Positions 23,867 through 35,539 of a DNA stretch of 64,000 nucleotides are shown here, piece after piece. The position numbers and the translations under genes are program-made. The DNA lies in contig JAJHTX010000007.1 in the NCBI GenBank assembly GCA_032164295.1, forward strand, positions 372,001 through 436,000, read 5' to 3'. The stretch comes from Inonotus obliquus. Lineage: Eukaryota; Basidiomycota; Agaricomycetes; Hymenochaetales; Hymenochaetaceae. Numbering within the stretch: the first letter of the stretch is position 1; the number at the start of each line of letters is the position of its first letter. The notes below the pieces were generated by a model. It did no database searches and was not told where the DNA came from. It worked only from the letters and a program-made list of their open reading frames with translations.

Positions 23867-26109
23867 TCATTTGCGCCGGACAAGCTTGAGAGGTGCGCTC
23901 GATACAGACAATGTAAGCTTCACTGTTGGATCAAGCACTCTTGCTTTCCAAGCTTCCATCGTCTCTCCGGTATTCGGTGCAGGTTCAACTCGCCACTCTC
24001 GGAGTAGATGTGTGAGGAATGCTACAGCTTCGACCTTGGCAAATTTGTGTCCGAGACAAGTGCGAGGTCCAAAGGAGAATCCGATAAATCCTTCGAGAGA
24101 GCTAGCGGAAGAAGACACTGAAACCTCTCCAGCTTCTGTGTCCTTTGTTATGGATGACGAGTGAGCGGCACCTCCGAATTTTCCGGAGTTCACCCAACGC
24201 TCCGGTTTGAACGATTCTGGTTCTGGGAAGGTTTGCGGATCGCACACTGCAAGGGAAAAGAAAGGTTGGAGTCAGCGGGGTGGAGAACAATATCCAACAT
24301 TAGATTGGGGTAGTTACTTATTCCAATCATGTCCAGCATGACTGAAGTACCTTCCCTCACGAATAGATGCTCCGTGATCGCAGGATTGTCTTGCCGGGGT
24401 ACGGAGAGCGTCAGGTCCTTTGCTGCGATTCTTGAAGTCATATGGACTGAGGCTACATCGATGACTGTCAATTTGTGATACGGGGGAACAAACACGAAAG
24501 ATCCATACGGAACATTCGGAAAGCCTCGTAAAAGCACGCCAGAACACCATTCAAATTGTCGAAATCCTCGAACGTCTTGAACAAGTCAGAAGATCTCCAT
24601 GCCCGCATGTCACGAAGTGTACTTACCGGGCTCCTGTCTCCAACAACGGACTTGATCGACTTGTATACCCGCTCTTGTTTATCAGGGTTTATAGCGAGAA
24701 GGCACAGTGCCGCGGCTAGAGTATTCGCCGTTGTCTCTAGGATCAATATGAGCACGGTGTATATACGATCCAGGGCTATTCTCACCATGTCCCGCAAACG
24801 TCTATTCAGATGAGGATTAGTATTTGGTATAGCATTTCTGCAATAAAAGTACGAACGAAGACGAAGCAGTTTCCAATAATCTCTTCGTCAGACAAAGTAA
24901 GCTTCCCATCGGAAAGTCGTGCATTTACGAGTCGGCCGAACACATCCTTGATACTCTCAGCGACGGCCTCGTCATTCCCTTCATCTAAGGCACGGAACTT
25001 TTTCAGCTGTGCTTCACGTTCCACAATACGTTCGTGCATAAATTTCTCGAAGGTCGTGTACGCTTCGTCTATGGCCTTCAATTTCTTGATGCCCAGCAAG
25101 TAGGACCATTTAGGAAGCTGACTTCTCTCCACGATGGATGATGCAACTTCGAAAATCATCGATTGTACAGATAGTTGCCCATTTTCGTTTCGTGGAGGCT
25201 CCGACCAGGACATGGGAATATTGAAGCCGACAATTGCGATCAGGAAGAGGGCAAGCTAAATAGCGATTTGAAATCAATGTCTTGGTTCACTAATTATGGA
25301 GCGTGTGGTCCTGCTTGCCTTGTGTGTAATACGGTTGAAATCTGTTTGGCGTGTTTCATCGACATGAAGCCATCCTTCTTGATTCAGCATATCCTCATAC
25401 ACCTTCGCTGTCGTTTCCCAGACGTTTCGGTATGTGGCATGGTTAAAGGCAGGGGCCGTTATACGTCTGTGCCTTCTCCACACATCCCCTTCCGCAGTTA
25501 TGACGTTTGCTCCCAGTATGCTAAAATAGCTCAGAATTGAGTTTCAGGGGACAAGAGAAGGAGGTTGGTAAAACGAACTCTAGAACACCCAAGTCTGGTT
25601 TCTTGAACGGTGCATTTAAGCCAAGGATTTGATGGAAGACCGGAATACTGGCCGTGTATAGTACATCATTCCCAAAGAGAGTCGGAATGACGGCGATTGT
25701 TTTCGAGTTTGCATCTTTGTATACTGCCGAAGTCGACTGGGTCAGCCAGAAGGTTTACCGAGAGACTGAGCAAGTCAGTATGTGATATTATTCTCACGAG
25801 TTCCTCTCTCATCCCAGATGAAGCGCATACCGCGGTGAAACGATGTCCTTGGTAGAACGGCCCCAAGAACGGACACCGGCGGAATGGTTGTTATCAAACG
25901 AGGCAGGCGCTTGTCATAGATCTGTTTGGAAACCAGAATGCATGTCAGATAAGAGGGAATCGGTTTGTAAAGAGACCGAGATACTTGACCAGTTGTGCTT
26001 TAGTAAACACGTATATTCGTTTCAGGACATAGACTGCGACGAGCACTGAAACAAGGAGAGTATACATGGTGTGATAGTAAGAGGCAATGCTCATGAGAGT
26101 CGAAGACAT
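23867..26109 (-). CDS. Cytochrome P450 monooxygenase, microsomal type
   Basis: Haem-thiolate monooxygenase, ER-anchored. Ten exons join in phase (26109-25990, 25921-25798, 25723-25579, 25520-25319, 25255-24857, 24801-24786, 24736-24627, 24575-24509, 24464-24318, 24246-23867) for 569 residues. The N-terminal helix is TLLVSVLVAVYVL. The C-helix motif is WRRHRR. The oxygen-binding I-helix motif TFAGHETT forms only after splicing a 16-nt microexon (24801-24786). The K-helix ExxR is in YEAFRMF, PERW is in ESFKPERW, and the haem loop FSFGPRTCLG carries the cysteine ligand. The intron 25318-25256 requires a GC donor (GCAAGC). The family is one of the expanded agaricomycete P450 clans; substrate is unknown and no biosynthetic cluster is visible around it. 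Confidence 0.93.
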
Positions 26110-27177
26110 CGTGCGATATTGCGGTTGATAAGTCTATTTCCAGATTGGTCAAGATTTTGGCTGACGGCCAGTCCGGAATAAGGTGCGCGCTGATCGCGGG
26201 ACAAGGTAGGTTCGGAGAAAGAGTTTCCTGGTTCATTAGCTATGTTCTAGACGGATAATGATAGTAGAACTGTGCAATGAGGTGTTTGAAGGTTGAGTTA
26301 TTTTCCATGTTAGCCGTGTTATGCAACCATACTGATGACTAATCTCGCTGACTCATCGGGGCTCTGGTAAGTTGTGGCCGATCAAGTAGAATGGACACTA
26401 CACATCATTGCAGAAAATCGTGATGTGACTGTGATGATGTAATTATCACGTGAGGTGACCTGTGAAAAGTGAGGTATATTTTTAGTATGTATCATAAACA
26501 CTCTCATCTTTGATCTTGTTGACCCTGGCTCACTCACTGAGCCCAAACCTCATGAAACCATCTCCCTGTCATATTAAGTAACTGAACTCTAGAAATGCTT
26601 AGTCATGTGCTACTGTGTCGGACGCGATGTGGCTGGTGAGAGACTGAGAGTCCGTGAAGCATGCCACCTCCTTCACATGTTCTCACCATGAACCACATAT
26701 GCTCGCAAACAGTACGCGGCATACACCTATCCCGTTGAGTAGTATCTCTTCGGACCGAGATGCCCGGGTTTGTCCATCCTGCATGGACCAGCAATCATGA
26801 TGATCATCGCCTGTTACATATGCAACCCTCCTGTGTTGCGTCGATGATTGTGAGGCCCTGCTTTAACCTCCATCACCGTTTGCGTTGGTCAAAAGGCTTG
26901 TCTGGCGCTCCTCAACATAGACAGATGATCGAGATACGAAACAGCCATCTGTATATTTGAAATGCTCTGAGCCTGTCCTGACATTCCTCAGCCGCTCTAA
27001 TCCACATTGATATGCTGTGAATCTGCTCCGATCAGATAGGCTATGAACAAAAATTGGTAGCTGAGCGTCTGTCGTGAAATATAAGAATTGGTCTGCATGT
27101 CCATTATACCTGGCGGCGCATCTCCGTTCACGCCCTCTTTCCCACTCGTTCAGATCCAAGCAGCCCCATTCGCTTCG
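26110..27177. promoter_or_regulatory. Divergent intergenic region between P450 and DUF6533 gene
   Basis: About 1.07 kb shared upstream region. A CACGTG box within TTATCACGTGA lies at 26447-26452. Otherwise short ORFs only, none supported. Confidence 0.35.
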
Positions 27178-28933
27178 ATGGCATTCTCCGCTCGTACTCA
27201 CACCATTCCCGTTGACGCTGAACAAGCACCGTCATGGGTGTCCGAGATTAGCATTGCCCAATATTTCCAAGTCGCGACCCTCACCATCTTGGTCTATGAT
27301 ACCCGTGAGCATTCTATACGACCAGGTCTGATCAATGCTAAGGCCCATTCTAGTCATAACTATGGACATGGAGGTGAAAAAGATATTTGCTCAATCGGTA
27401 TCGAACATAGAATAATTTTACTTGACCATCAGTCAAAGTATTTTTGGGTGCGTTTGACAATTTTCGTCTGATTTGGTTTAAGATGCGGTGTTGATTTCAA
27501 ATTGCTTTCAGAAAGTCCCACAGAAAAGTAGCGATTTGGTATACTTTGCGGTGCGTACGTCTATCGGGCATCTGACGACAGACTGTTCAAGAAGGTTGCA
27601 ACAGAACCGTTACTTGGGAATTTTCGGCGCTATTGCCCATCTCCTCTGTAGGTAGAAATTGAAAGCTACCTTCGTCTCTAGGGCTAACTTTGGACTCTTA
27701 TCAAGGGAGCTCGTATAACGCGAACCTTATCCTGTGAGTGATAAGATTCTTATGAACCCTTATTCACAGTTTTTATTAAGAAAAATGTAGCTGTGAGTGG
27801 CGGAGTGTAGAAAGTCAGACTAAAGCCAATCGCATCCTCCAGGTAACTTTTCTCAGTGGGCCAACGATATCACTGGTACGTACCTGCTTGAAGTTTGTCT
27901 CAACACAACTGACCTCAAGCCAGCATGGATTATCATTATCTTGATTGATTGTGAGTGAACAAAAGCGATTTATAGTCGCATTTTATCACTGAAAATCTAT
28001 GAAGATATCCTCATGATCCGTGTTCTGGCGCTCTATTCTCAAGGTGAGAGATAACATCTTCCAGTGGCTGTTTTACATAACAAGCGACATAGATCGGAGG
28101 TTATCACTGTGTCTCAGGACATTGCTTGTATTTGAGGCGCTTTTCAAAATAACAATGACCATCTATCTTGATTATCGGCTTCACAGTAAGTGAAATGCAT
28201 TGGAGGAATTCCGAGAGCTTAGCAAGGATCCAGTTGGAGTTGGAGTATTCTCCAAGGAGATGAGCGTCTGCGGGTACAGGAAGACATTGCCGTGGCAATG
28301 GGGCCTGGTCGATTGGTGAGTGATGCTAAATTCGACGTGAGTCAAACTTACTCCTGTTTAGGCTCATACCAATGTTGTATGGAGTGATCCTACTGGTTCT
28401 TGCGCTTCGTAAAAGTGTCAAATATTGGAGGTCCTCTTCTGAATTCAGAGGTACTCTTGTCAAAGCTCTGATACAGGACCAGATTTTATACTTTGCCCTG
28501 TAAGTAATTACATCACGATCTACCCACTTACGAAGTTGACATCGCTTTATTCAGTGCCGTATTTTGTTTCGTACTCTCGATATTAAGCTTTAGGGTATCA
28601 AGCGCCTTCCTATCGAACGTCTTAAGCTCTCTCGGGAATCCAAATCTCCTCTCCCTGGTTGGCAGCCGTTTGTTATTCAACCTCAAAGAAGCCATGGAAC
28701 GGAACCAGGGCGATGGAGCGAGCTTTGCTTTAGCGGCGAGGACTTCAGGCGACATTGTGTTTGCAGAGCCATGGGATACTAATCACCAAAGGTTGTGTTT
28801 CCACCTATACCTGGTTTGCTTGTGAGATGTCTGACCTTTGTTTAGAGAAATCGAGACTGACTCGGAAGATGTACGGATTAGGGATTCGTTTGCTCGTTAT
28901 AAAACCAACGATGCACCCTGGGTCAATGGTTAA
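27178..28933 (+). CDS. DUF6533-family seven-helix membrane protein
   Basis: Large agaricomycete family of multi-pass membrane proteins of unknown function, with a GPCR-like layout. About 15 short exons join in phase from ATG 27178 (MAFSARTH) to TAA 28931-28933. Landmarks: AQYFQVATLTILVYDT then LITMDMEVKKIF (the DUF6533 opening helix and YD...EV signature), NRYLGIFGAIAHLL, CEWRSVES, WIIIILIDYILMIRVLALYSQ, LRTLLVFEALFKITMTIYL, LIPMLYGVILLVLALR, LVKALIQDQILYFAL and AVFCFVLSILSF. An acidic cytoplasmic tail (EIETDSEDVR) ends it. An apparent frameshift near 28070-28110 disappears if a 49-nt intron ending CGACATAG is removed. Ligand or partner unknown. Confidence 0.82.
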
Positions 28934-29732
28934 GGTGCTCTTTCTTGGTCCGGTTTCGGTTGTTAATGAAGGCAACAATATTGTGTGAGCAGCGGTACAA
29001 TTCATTGAATTTTAATCAAAACAGGCTAATGGTAAAATGAATTGCGTGCATGAGGATGATTCATGAAACTGCTGGAGAAAGAGGCCGGAACTTTACTCAG
29101 CATCATGTCATGCGAGCGCGTTTAGAATCGCGATGAGTAGCCTCAGTACGGTGCTAATACCAAGCTACAAGGCTCGCGGGGCCTTTCAAATAGCAAATAA
29201 GATGATATGATCACCTTTGAGTTTCCGTCCAAACTTCAGTGGCAGGTCTGCTGATTCACAATGGTGTGTACTCTATCGAAGATGAGATGGGCTCCCCAGA
29301 ATCTCAAATGCATCCTCAAGAAGACCAATCCGATAGGCAAGATTATGTATCAAGTAACTTGTGCGCTTCCTAATCGCCCCATCGAGGCCTGTTCCTCTGG
29401 CGGACTCGTCCATTCCTTCAATTGGTACTACACTGTAGGAGCTCGAGCGAGAAAGAATTTCTTGCCCGCTGTCGTGGAAGATAAAGGAACGCAGAGGAGC
29501 TATCAGTCGTCAAGCATGCTGAATACTAGATAGTTGAATTCAGCGTGTGACACAGTCCAATGAAGTCCCTCCTGTCCCGTGCGCTGGAAGTCTAGTCAAG
29601 CTTTCATCCCAGAATTGCCGATGTACATGTAAGGAGACAAGGATAAAATGGATCTTGATACAGTCATCCTATCTCTAAGAACGTGTAAGAATAAGCGCAA
29701 GTTTCTACAACAGAAGCGGAAACGTACATCAT
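28934..29732. other. Convergent intergenic region
   Basis: Between the 3' ends of the DUF6533 gene and MRT4. A 90-codon plus frame at 29261-29533 has no recognisable signature and does not begin at a clear ATG. Confidence 0.45.
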
Positions 29733-30722
29733 CTAATCACTCATAGGTTCATCGCTACCATACACTGCCCCGGATTGTTCCTCAGACGCAAGCTTACCAG
29801 CCTCGAACTGCTCAACCTCGCCCGTTACAGAATCCCACTTCGCCCTCAAGTTAACCCTAAACACAACCATCTTCTCTCCGATCAACTTCAACAACTGCGT
29901 TTGTTCAGGTGTCAACGGTTTTCCTTTCGTGCATACTCTATGAGGTGCATCAAGCGTCGGTACGCCTCGTACCATCGTCGTGTGCAATCCTAGTTTTCTG
30001 AGCTGCGGCTCTTCGTTGTGTGGGAATGGTTCGGGTGGGTCAGAATGGTTTTGCATTACGGGGCCGGAGGGTAGGACTACGTCTCGTGAGGCGATGTTAC
30101 CGCTCCGTGCGAAGTCTGGTTGTTGAAAGTCGGCGAACCATTCTATTACTTCGGATGGTGGTGAATCAGTGAAGAGAATGCCTACTTGACCTTTGAGTTG
30201 CTGCGCACAACAACAAAAGCCAATTTTCTTGGGTGAATGAAAGTGAAGATGATTAGACGAAGAACTTACTTGTGAGATTTTGTGTATACCGAGCTTGTGT
30301 TCCTCCTCAGGCGATGTCCCAAGAGCCTTTGCTAAGACACCACACCGACCAAAGAATATTCGAGCAGAGCTGCGTTTCACAATCAGCTTCCTTACAGACT
30401 TTCAGACCAAACGGCACGAACCCTTTCCATAAACTCCTCACGGTCTTGAGATGCGTATTCCTCATATTTCCAACTTCAAAAAGCCAGCAGTATCGCCATT
30501 TGTCTGCATTTTCTTGAACCTGAACAGCATCGGATATGAGAATATAAGGTCGCATACATGAGGTCAGACACACCTCGCTGATGAGCGACGCTTTTTGCTC
30601 TTTCGTCTTTTTCGCGACTTTTGTCAGGGAAACTGATCCACGGAAAGAGAATATTAGAGGTAAAAATCGTCACAAAACCGATTGGTGTACTGACCAACTT
30701 TGGCGCGCTTTGATTTCGGCAT
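29733..30722 (-). CDS. MRT4: Ribosome assembly factor Mrt4 (P0-like)
   Basis: Nucleolar trans-acting factor related to stalk protein P0; it occupies the P0 site on pre-60S particles and is later exchanged for P0. Five exons (30722-30695, 30632-30574, 30519-30422, 30369-30270, 30200-29733) give 250 residues. The start MPKSKRAK followed by SLTKVAKKTKEQK is characteristic, then VQENADKWRYCWLFEVGNMRN, RIFFGRCGVLAKALG, GQVGILFTDSPPSEVIEWF, the Mrt4-type insert, FPHNEEPQLRKLGLHTTMVRGVP, and VCTKGKPLTPEQTQLLKLIGEKM. Length fits the family (~230-260). It is divergent from DOHH across 115 bp that contains a TGG repeat beginning in the start codon. Confidence 0.94.
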
Positions 30723-30749
30723 GGTGGTGGTGGTGGTGGTGGTGGTGGT
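30722..30749 (+). repeat. (TGG)n microsatellite at the MRT4 start
   Basis: About nine TGG units on the + strand, so the MRT4 mRNA leader reads (CCA)n directly up to its ATG. This places an uninterrupted pyrimidine/CA-type leader next to the start codon. Confidence 0.85.
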
Positions 30750-30837
30750 AGGATTCAGTCAGCGAACGCACACAAAACTTTCCTCCGCGACCCAAAATCT
30801 GCACAGCCACGGGCTCACTCGTTGACTCCCGACTGCT

Positions 30838-32107
30838 ATGGCGCTGGAACTCTCGGACGACGCATACAACGCTCTCAAAGCGTCCTTACTCAACGAATCT
30901 GGGAAGACGCCTCTGCATGAGAGATTTAGAGCATTATTTACGCTCAAGTCACTGAAGAATCAGCGAGCGATTGAGATCATCTCTGAAGGTAAGAATCATT
31001 TCTCTTCGAAATGTTGGTGCATGTACTGATGAAGAAATGTGGCAGGGTTCAAAGATGAATCTGCTCTTCTGAAACATGAACTCGCATATTGCTTGGGTCA
31101 AATTCGAAGTGAGAGCGCTTTACCGGTTCTAAAGGACGTGCTGAGGAATACTTCGGAGGATCCCATGGTTCGCCACGAAGTGCGTTCCGTTCATAAATTC
31201 TACTTTGCCTCTAGAGTAATCTGGGACCGGTTTAATCTAGGCTGCTGAAGCTATGGGTGCCATTGCCTCGACCTCATCCGTCCCTATTTTGAAAGAATAT
31301 CTCAACGATTCAAATCGGACTGTACGAGAGACGTGCGAGATCGCAATTGCCCGAATTGAGTGGGAGCAGACGGACGAAGGTCGACGGCAAATTCAAATCA
31401 AAGATGAGCCTCAGTACGTGCCGACTTCCATCAATCCGCTTTTTAAGGGCCAAGGCTTACAACAACTTTGCTCCCCGTATAATCAATCCAGAACATACAC
31501 TTCCATTGACCCCGCCCCACCTACTTCAGGCCTACTCTCCGGAAAACCAAGTCCAACTGGTATATCACCCAATGACGTGAAATCCCTAAAAGCTGCTTTA
31601 CTCGACACGAAACTCCCTCTATTCGAACGCTATCGAGCCATGTTCGCACTTCGTAATATAGGTACTCCCGAAGCCGTTGACGCGCTTGCAGCGGGTTTTA
31701 CAGACGACAGTGCTCTATTCAAACATGAAATCGCATTTGTCTTTGGTCAACTTTTGTCAACTCATTCCGTTCCGGCACTTCTCAAAGTTCTTCAAGATTC
31801 TTCCGAATCTGAGATGGTGCGACACGAAGCGGCAGAAGCACTGGGTGGAATCGCCACACCTGAAGTCCTTCCGCATCTTAAGGAATGGATGACTCGATCT
31901 GACGCACCGCGTGTTGTGAGGGAGAGTTGTCAAATTGCTATTGATATGTGGGAGGTACGTGGTATCAATCCACTTGGTGTCCCTCTTTCGGAAAACCGCA
32001 GAGTTTCTGAGTTGATGACTTTGGTGTAGTATGAAAATTCGGATGAGTTCCAATACGCGAATAGTCTGCAAAAGTTGGAACAGACCCCGCAGGCTATTGC
32101 TGTCTGA
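30838..32107 (+). CDS. Deoxyhypusine hydroxylase
   Basis: Diiron HEAT-repeat enzyme that hydroxylates deoxyhypusine in eIF5A to hypusine (second step of hypusination, cytosol). Four exons (30838-30988, 31046-31179, 31241-31954, 32030-32107) give 358 residues. Metal-binding His-Glu pairs occur in the expected four places: [35 protein letters not shown] and [12 protein letters not shown], two per half, separated by the flexible linker with [17 protein letters not shown]-like helices repeat around each. The last exon reads [18 protein letters not shown] and ends QAIAV. The yeast counterpart is LIA1. It is divergent from MRT4, another translation-related gene, and the 115 bp gap is probably a shared promoter. 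Confidence 0.95.
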
Positions 32108-32628
32108 TCGGCTAGTTTGCGAACGTGGCGAATATGTATCCGGTAAGGTAATAGAATGTACCGAAGCAAAACATCGTATTGTATGTACTACCACCACTCG
32201 ATTGTTTGATTGCTTTCATCGTGTCCGATCTCGTTAGCGCAACAGACGATTTCCCCAATGAAACGAAACAAAACACATTAGGTATGATCCATGCTGCATC
32301 AACTTCCTATCAAACACCAAAGCTAGTTTCGGTTGACTGACTCTCAAGGAAGGATTCGCCTTCCTCTGGGCCAAAGCAGAGACCTGCGAAGCATTTCTTC
32401 GACTTGACCTCTTACTCACACGTTGTTTCTTATTGAATGCCAAGTACCGCATAGTGCATAGTGTGGCGCGTGTGTATGTATGATGAACGTCCTCTATCTG
32501 TGGTAAGGTGATCGGATAGCAGGGATAATGTATATCCAAAGCTCGAGCGAATAAAGAGGAAATAATGTACAGAACGTCTGAGAATGACGCAGATGAATAG
32601 CATGAACATGGACGAATGTAGCGAGCAA
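32108..32628. other. Convergent intergenic region
   Basis: 3' regions of the DOHH gene and the coiled-coil gene. No supported ORF. Confidence 0.5.
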
Positions 32629-34267
32629 TTAGCGATTTCTTGCTTTCTTTCCAGACCCAGTCACAGGATACGGACTATTCCGCTTCTTCACTGACGCCAT
32701 TGATGTATTCGAATGTTTCGCAGGTTGCGTCTGCGCTCTTCGCGCGGGAGTGCGGCCATCGTTGACCAATGATTTCTTGGATCCGTAGGTTTCGTGACGC
32801 TCGGCCTGCATTGATCAGGTCAGTAAGTACAAGTCCTACTACTCAGTATGATGTGAGGATACCACTTGCCTCGCCGCCCAACATGAGCTCATCCTCATCT
32901 TCGTCGATATCACCCGGTCGCACTCGCGATGATTTACGCAACGGCTGACGAGGTGAAGGAACATACTCGTCAGCATCTTCCTCTGAAGCCTCTGACGCCG
33001 ACCTAGATGCCGAGTCGGCTTCGCTCTCACTCTCCTCGTCATACACCCGTTTACTCTCTGGCCACCTCCGTCTTACGGCTCTTTGCTCTGACGGTGTCAC
33101 GGCCTTTTGCTTTCCAGCTGCTACGGATCGCCTATGCGGTCGCTTTGGTTGCAGCGGTGGTTGATCCACTTCCGCGTCCACCTCTTCCTCGTCACCAATC
33201 GATGCCGAGCCTACGGGAATCCGAGAGAGCGAAACAGAATCAAGGCTTTCCTCTTTGACAGTAGGCCCGCCTTGCATAACGACATGTACAGTGCGGAGGA
33301 CTTGGCTCTGCTGCTGCTGTGTAGATATGCTCCGATTTTGGGTCTGTGAGACGTGTCGGGAGGAGCTTGCCACAGGTTGGCCCTGAGCTCTGGCTTTCGC
33401 TGAGCGCCCCGGCGCGATCTGGCGCGATCCTTTCATGCGAGATTGTTGGGCGCGTCGGTTCAGAACATCACCATCTGTCACGTATCCGTTAGCCGGCACT
33501 GAAGAGGAAGCGAACTGGTTGGAAGACATGGCGCGATTGGAGGACGAGCTTTGTGCTTGCGCGGGCCCTTGTGATCGAGGTGTTAGTGGCTCTTGGTAGT
33601 AAGCCTCTCTTCTATTTATCTGGAATGCGAGGGTGAGAAGAAGACGAGAATGCATAGCGGAAACACAAACGTATAGCTGTTGCGAGACTAGCTCGTCGTT
33701 GCGCGCGGATAACCGAAGTCGTTCATCGTCAACGCGAATGAACTGGTCCTTCCATTGTTGCGCTTCGAGGCGTAGCTGGGCAATCGTCTCTCCCTGGTGA
33801 TTGATCTAAAAGAGCGAGTCGTATGTCATGAGATATACCTTTCAGTTCCAAAAGACCCTGACAACATACCATCCACTCCGCTTTCTCTGCCTAACCCAAG
33901 CCAAATGAGTTAATTTAGCTTTAGGCAATAGCAATGTCTCGGTACTCACAGAAGTCCGCCAACGTTCAGCTTCACCCTTCGCCGCCTCCAGCTCAACAGC
34001 ACAGGCCAACTTCTCTTGCACAAGCGCGTCGCGTTCGCGTCGCAAGTCGTCACGCTCGCGTTGCGCCTCTCGTACATCCTGCAGCACGCCTTTTAATTCT
34101 TCCTTTCTCGTTTCTTCAACCGATGTGAGCTATGTGGTACGTTCAGTTCAGAGTTGGAATGAAAGGGCTTTGCGACGTACCGCTTGGTTGGCTGCCTTTA
34201 TGAACGCGGTGACAGCGGTTGACACGGCATCTTGAAGTTCTGCACTTGGTGCTGGTGCCTTTGGCAT
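32629..34267 (-). CDS. Hypothetical coiled-coil protein with acidic/basic tail
   Basis: Several exons from ATG 34267 to TAA 32629-32631. The N-terminus (APSAELQDAVSTAVTAFIKAANQA) is followed by a heptad-rich coiled coil across exon joins (VREAQRERDDLRRERDALVQEK; VELEAAKGEAERW; QLRLEAQQWKDQFIRVDDERLRL). The large middle exon (to 32843) is disordered: Ser/Gln-rich, then a run of acidic Ser-rich clusters (DEESESEADSAS; SEEDADEYVPSPRQP) and basic patches, ending with DIDEDEDELMLGG; the last exon ends in a basic SGKKARNR. The acidic/basic pattern suggests a nuclear or chromatin protein, which is inference. I do not recognise the family; exon edges other than the ends are approximate. Confidence 0.75.
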
Positions 34268-34515
34268 TGTGAGCACTGAATATCGCTTCCGATATACGTT
34301 GTGGTCACGGTTGTATCGGAATCGTGGATGTGAGTTGCGAGAAGGTAATTCTGAAGCCACTGTAGCTACTTATGGAAATAGATTCTCACAGTTTTGATAT
34401 AGATTTCTATTAAAAGATGACTTGGAACAGTATAACATCTACAACAATCGTTTTACATTCTGGTGTTCTCGAATAGTATTCACTCGTCTTGAATTGTAGA
34501 AGCAAGAAAACACTC

Positions 34516-35251
34516 CTAATTCTTGGCCCGCATTTCGACAAGGTCCTCCCTTCCATCCTTCCACCAAGGAGTAACCATTATCTGGAAATCACGACATGCA
34601 CGGTACACGAAGAAAGAGACCATGGCGAAATCACGAGAATATTCGTCGTCGACTAATTTCTGTGAGAGGTGCAGGCAGCCTGGTTGAGCGATTAGAGCGC
34701 GACTGAAAGGACCAAGCCCGGCGGCATGAGGTGTTAGACGTGCAACGGGACGATTCTCTGGGTCGAATAGCTGTTACGTCGAGTTAGATTGAGTAACAAT
34801 GTAATATGATGAGGTAGGGTAGGGTAGGAATTGACCTGAGATGGCCTCCCAACGGCAGATCTCCATGTGAAGCGCTCATCACCGATCATAACATGCGTAC
34901 CAGTACTTTGTGAGGTTCATCAACATGATGAGTCTTAGTCAAAGTGAGGACTCACCTCAACAAACCTTCCTTCTTCAAAAAATCCTTTATCGGGAGCCTC
35001 TTCCCATCGATCTCGATATAACTCGAACTCTGCGAAGGCCAGCGCCACTCAATCGTCGCAACAGTATAATGTTTCTCTTCATCCTCAGCTCCGACATATT
35101 CGATGGTAGTTGCACCCGGTAGAATCGAGCCTTTGCGCACTGTTGTGGATACGCGGTAGACTTCTTTGAGCTGTCCTTGAACGTGTGTGCTTGAAAGAGG
35201 GGCGAAGAAGCCTCCTTGCAAGAGACGCCGTCTGGAGAAGTAGAGGTCCAT
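34516..35251 (-). CDS. DUF6593-family protein, copy 1
   Basis: Basidiomycete-specific family of unknown function. Three exons start at ATG 35251 (MDLYFSRRRLLQ) and end with TAG 34516-34518 after WWKDG...EMRAKN. Order of landmarks: YFSRRR, EVYRVSTTV, TTIEYVGAEDEEKHYTVATIEWRWP, IEIDGKRLPIKDFLKKEG, then GTHVMIGDERFTWRSAVGRPSQ, a middle part with ARLTPHAAG, and the C-terminal FAMVSFFVYRACRDFQIMVTPWW. The alternating beta-rich pattern with a terminal hydrophobic helix resembles tubby-like or lipid-scramblase-like folds reported for such proteins, but I cannot show that here. It is a tandem paralogue of the gene at 35540-36338. Confidence 0.75.
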
Positions 35252-35539
35252 CTTGCGCGGTGAGCGTGAACCAGGAAGTAAGAGAAGGGGTCAGACCAGA
35301 GGTGGAAGCTTATGGTGAAGATATGGCTGAAGACCGAAACAATACCCTCATCACAGAACACAACACAATTATAGAGCCCTGGGCGCAGGAAGCCGCCACA
35401 AAAAAGAGTGTATGTGTGGGAGCACAGACGGAAATGGCATTAATACCGAAATGCTGTATGCCGTACACTGTTCTTCGATATCCCCGAAGCTTGCTATATT
35501 TGTTACGTATCTAACACAGATAGTAGTCGTACCTGTACA

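Noticed and set aside
24810..24857. P450 seeming to lack the AGxxT I-helix motif, suggesting a pseudogene
   Set aside because: The motif reappears once the 16-nt microexon 24801-24786 is spliced between two short introns.
28060..28110. Apparent frameshift in the DUF6533 gene
   Set aside because: A 49-nt intron from CAAG|gtgaga to CGACATAG restores frame and the expected helix.
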